10,135 nucleotides of DNA from Oscillospiraceae bacterium (GTDB lineage: Bacteria > Bacillota_A > Clostridia > Oscillospirales > Oscillospiraceae), in contig JAFUES010000042.1 in assembly GCA_017470325.1 (NCBI GenBank), forward strand, positions 1-10,135. The letters are read 5' to 3'. The notes beneath the pieces were generated by a model. That model saw nothing but the letters and a program-made list of their open reading frames with translations, was not told the DNA's origin and searched no databases. Numbering within the stretch: position 1 is the first letter of the stretch; each line of letters opens with the position of its first letter. Both the position numbers and the translations under genes were made by a program. Shown here one piece after another: positions 8,154-10,135 of the stretch.

Positions 8154-8549
8154 ATGAAACAAAAGATATCCAGAAAACAGAGAAAGCATCTGCTCTACGC
8201 CCAGCAGGGGGAGTTGGATGCGGTGCTGATGTATGAGCGTCTGGCCAAGCGGGTGCGGCACCAGCGGGACGCGGAGGCCTTTCGCCGTCTGGCGGCGGAT
8301 GAAAACCGGCATGCCTCGGTGTTCTTTGAACTGACAGGGAAGACCCTGAAGCCCAAGAAAACAAAAGCCATTTTTGTCCCCTTGCTGTACACGCTGATCG
8401 GGCGGAAAAAGCTCTATCCCATCATTGCGAAGAACGAATATTCCGCTGCGGAAAAATATGAGGGCCTGATCGGCGCATTTCCCCAGGTGGAGCGTGTGAA
8501 GAATGACGAAACACACCACGGTGACGCGGTACTTTCCTTATTGAAATAA
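8154..8549 (+). CDS. Rubrerythrin-like ferritin-superfamily diiron protein
   Basis: This 131-residue protein resembles the four-helix diiron domain of rubrerythrins, and especially the ferritin-like domain fused to VIT1/CCC1 metal transporters. Candidate iron ligands are E20 in the first helix, E50-x-x-H53 in the second (D-E-N-R-H-A), E95 or E100 in the third and E119-x-x-H122 in the fourth (D-E-T-H-H-G-D), giving the paired ExxH pattern of the family. Residues 72-92 form a hydrophobic stretch between the helix pairs that could be a long connector or touch the membrane. There is no C-terminal rubredoxin domain and no transporter domain, so this is a stand-alone version. Family members reduce peroxide or handle iron in anaerobes; the role here is inferred. 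AAAGGAGG (8139-8146) lies 7 bases before the ATG. The gene has its own promoter and is divergent from the AEC carrier. Confidence 0.78.
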   Translation: MKQKISRKQRKHLLYAQQGELDAVLMYERLAKRVRHQRDAEAFRRLAADENRHASVFFELTGKTLKPKKTKAIFVPLLYTLIGRKKLYPIIAKNEYSAAEKYEGLIGAFPQVERVKNDETHHGDAVLSLLK

Positions 8550-8560
8550 GGTAGTTTTTC
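8536..8560 (+). terminator. Weak candidate terminator after the ferritin-like gene
   Basis: CCTTATT (8536-8542) pairs with AATAAGG (8545-8551) across the stop codon and is followed by TAGTTTTTC. The stem is short and AT-rich, so termination would be weak and some read-through into eno is possible. Confidence 0.35.
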
Positions 8561-8601
8561 ACAAAAAGTGCAGCTTCTGCCTGCAAATGTGCAAGTATCC
8601 C

Positions 8602-8630
8602 TTTATTTTTGGCAAGTCCTGCGGTATAAT
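8602..8630 (+). promoter_or_regulatory. Promoter of eno
   Basis: A perfect TATAAT at 8625-8630 lies 38 bases before the eno ATG. The best-spaced -35 (TTTATT, 8602-8607, 17-base spacer) is weak. TTGGCA at 8609 is too close to serve. Transcription would begin near 8637. Confidence 0.6.
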
Positions 8631-8646
8631 ATCTCCATACGCGTAA

Positions 8647-9954
<1,308 letters not shown>

Positions 9955-9967
9955 ACATGCTTTTCGG

Positions 9968-10000
9968 AAGAGGACCTGCTTTGTGCAGGTCCTCTTTCTT
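9968..10000 (+). terminator. Terminator of eno
   Basis: AAGAGGACCTGC (9968-9979) pairs perfectly with GCAGGTCCTCTT (9985-9996) around the loop TTTGT, 14 bases after the stop codon, and a pyrimidine/T-rich tail follows. This hairpin also appears to be the landing site of the intron that begins 5 bases beyond the stem. Confidence 0.9.
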
Positions 10001-10001
10001 G

Positions 10002-10135
10002 GTGTGCCGGGCATGGCACAGTTCTTACGGGTGAGAGTCCCGTCACGGGTATTTACCGCCAAGTGTAGCGAACCGCAAGTCGACGACAGTAATGACGGCG
10101 AGGGAGGAAGCGGTGTAGCGAAGCCGAGGAGCCTA
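10002..10135 (+). mobile_element. Group II intron, 5' part (probably class IIC), cut by the window end
   Basis: The sequence begins with GTGTG, the group II 5' splice-site consensus. It continues with a GTGCC/GGCAC hairpin (10004-10008 with 10015-10019) and then GGGTGAGAGTCCC (10029-10041). This order closely follows the start of domain I of the Oceanobacillus iheyensis group IIC intron as I recall it. The following purine-rich stretch, with GAGGGAGGAAGCGG, is also typical of bacterial group II domain I. Placement directly behind a terminator hairpin, in the same orientation, is the known insertion habit of class IIC. The reverse transcriptase/maturase gene expected in domain IV would lie beyond the window, so whether the intron is intact or mobile cannot be seen. 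Confidence 0.82.

Noticed and set aside
7995..8519. N-terminal extension of the AEC carrier frame to 492 residues
   Set aside because: It runs antisense through the ferritin-like gene and across the divergent promoters, and the internal ATG at 7994 has a strong GGAGG site and gives the usual family length.

Overview
The window looks like a chromosomal stretch from a GC-rich, anaerobic Firmicute, probably a gut clostridium of the Oscillospiraceae type. That is an inference from strong AGGAGG ribosome-binding sites, consensus sigma-A style promoters, a rubrerythrin-like protein, the style of the transporters and a bacterial group IIC-type intron. No 16S or other taxonomic marker is present, so the genus is open.

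Layout, left to right. Bases 1-195 show no gene. A plus-strand MFS transporter (242-1405) follows an extended -10 promoter and ends at a hairpin terminator. A 145-base cluster of palindromes (1486-1631) then separates it from tex (1656-3827), a complete RNA-binding Tex/YhgF protein. A 20-bp bidirectional terminator (3829-3873) closes tex and the convergent minus-strand block. That block, read from right to left, holds an AEC-type carrier (7994 to 7041), two PLP-dependent class I aminotransferases that overlap by 4 bases (6869 to 5730 and 5733 to 4549), and a 205-residue protein (4504 to 3887). The last looks like a histidine phosphatase that has lost its catalytic residues and gained a C-terminal cysteine cluster. 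Rightward from 8087 come a promoter, a small ferritin-like diiron protein (8154-8549) divergent from the AEC carrier, enolase (8668-9954) with its terminator, and the first 134 bases of a group II intron placed just behind that terminator.

How it works together. tex and eno are housekeeping genes. The two aminotransferases form a translationally coupled pair driven by a perfect-consensus promoter, with a structured leader of about 140 nt. The cysteine-cluster protein can be read through from them but also has its own near-consensus promoter inside the end of the preceding gene. The AEC carrier and the ferritin-like gene share a compact divergent promoter region.

The points most worth a second look are the catalytically dead phosphatase-like protein, the aminotransferase leader RNA (its long stem is continuous only in the minus-strand transcript), the palindrome cluster before tex, and the intron behind the eno terminator. 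I did not find a clear defence system, CRISPR array, tRNA or rRNA.
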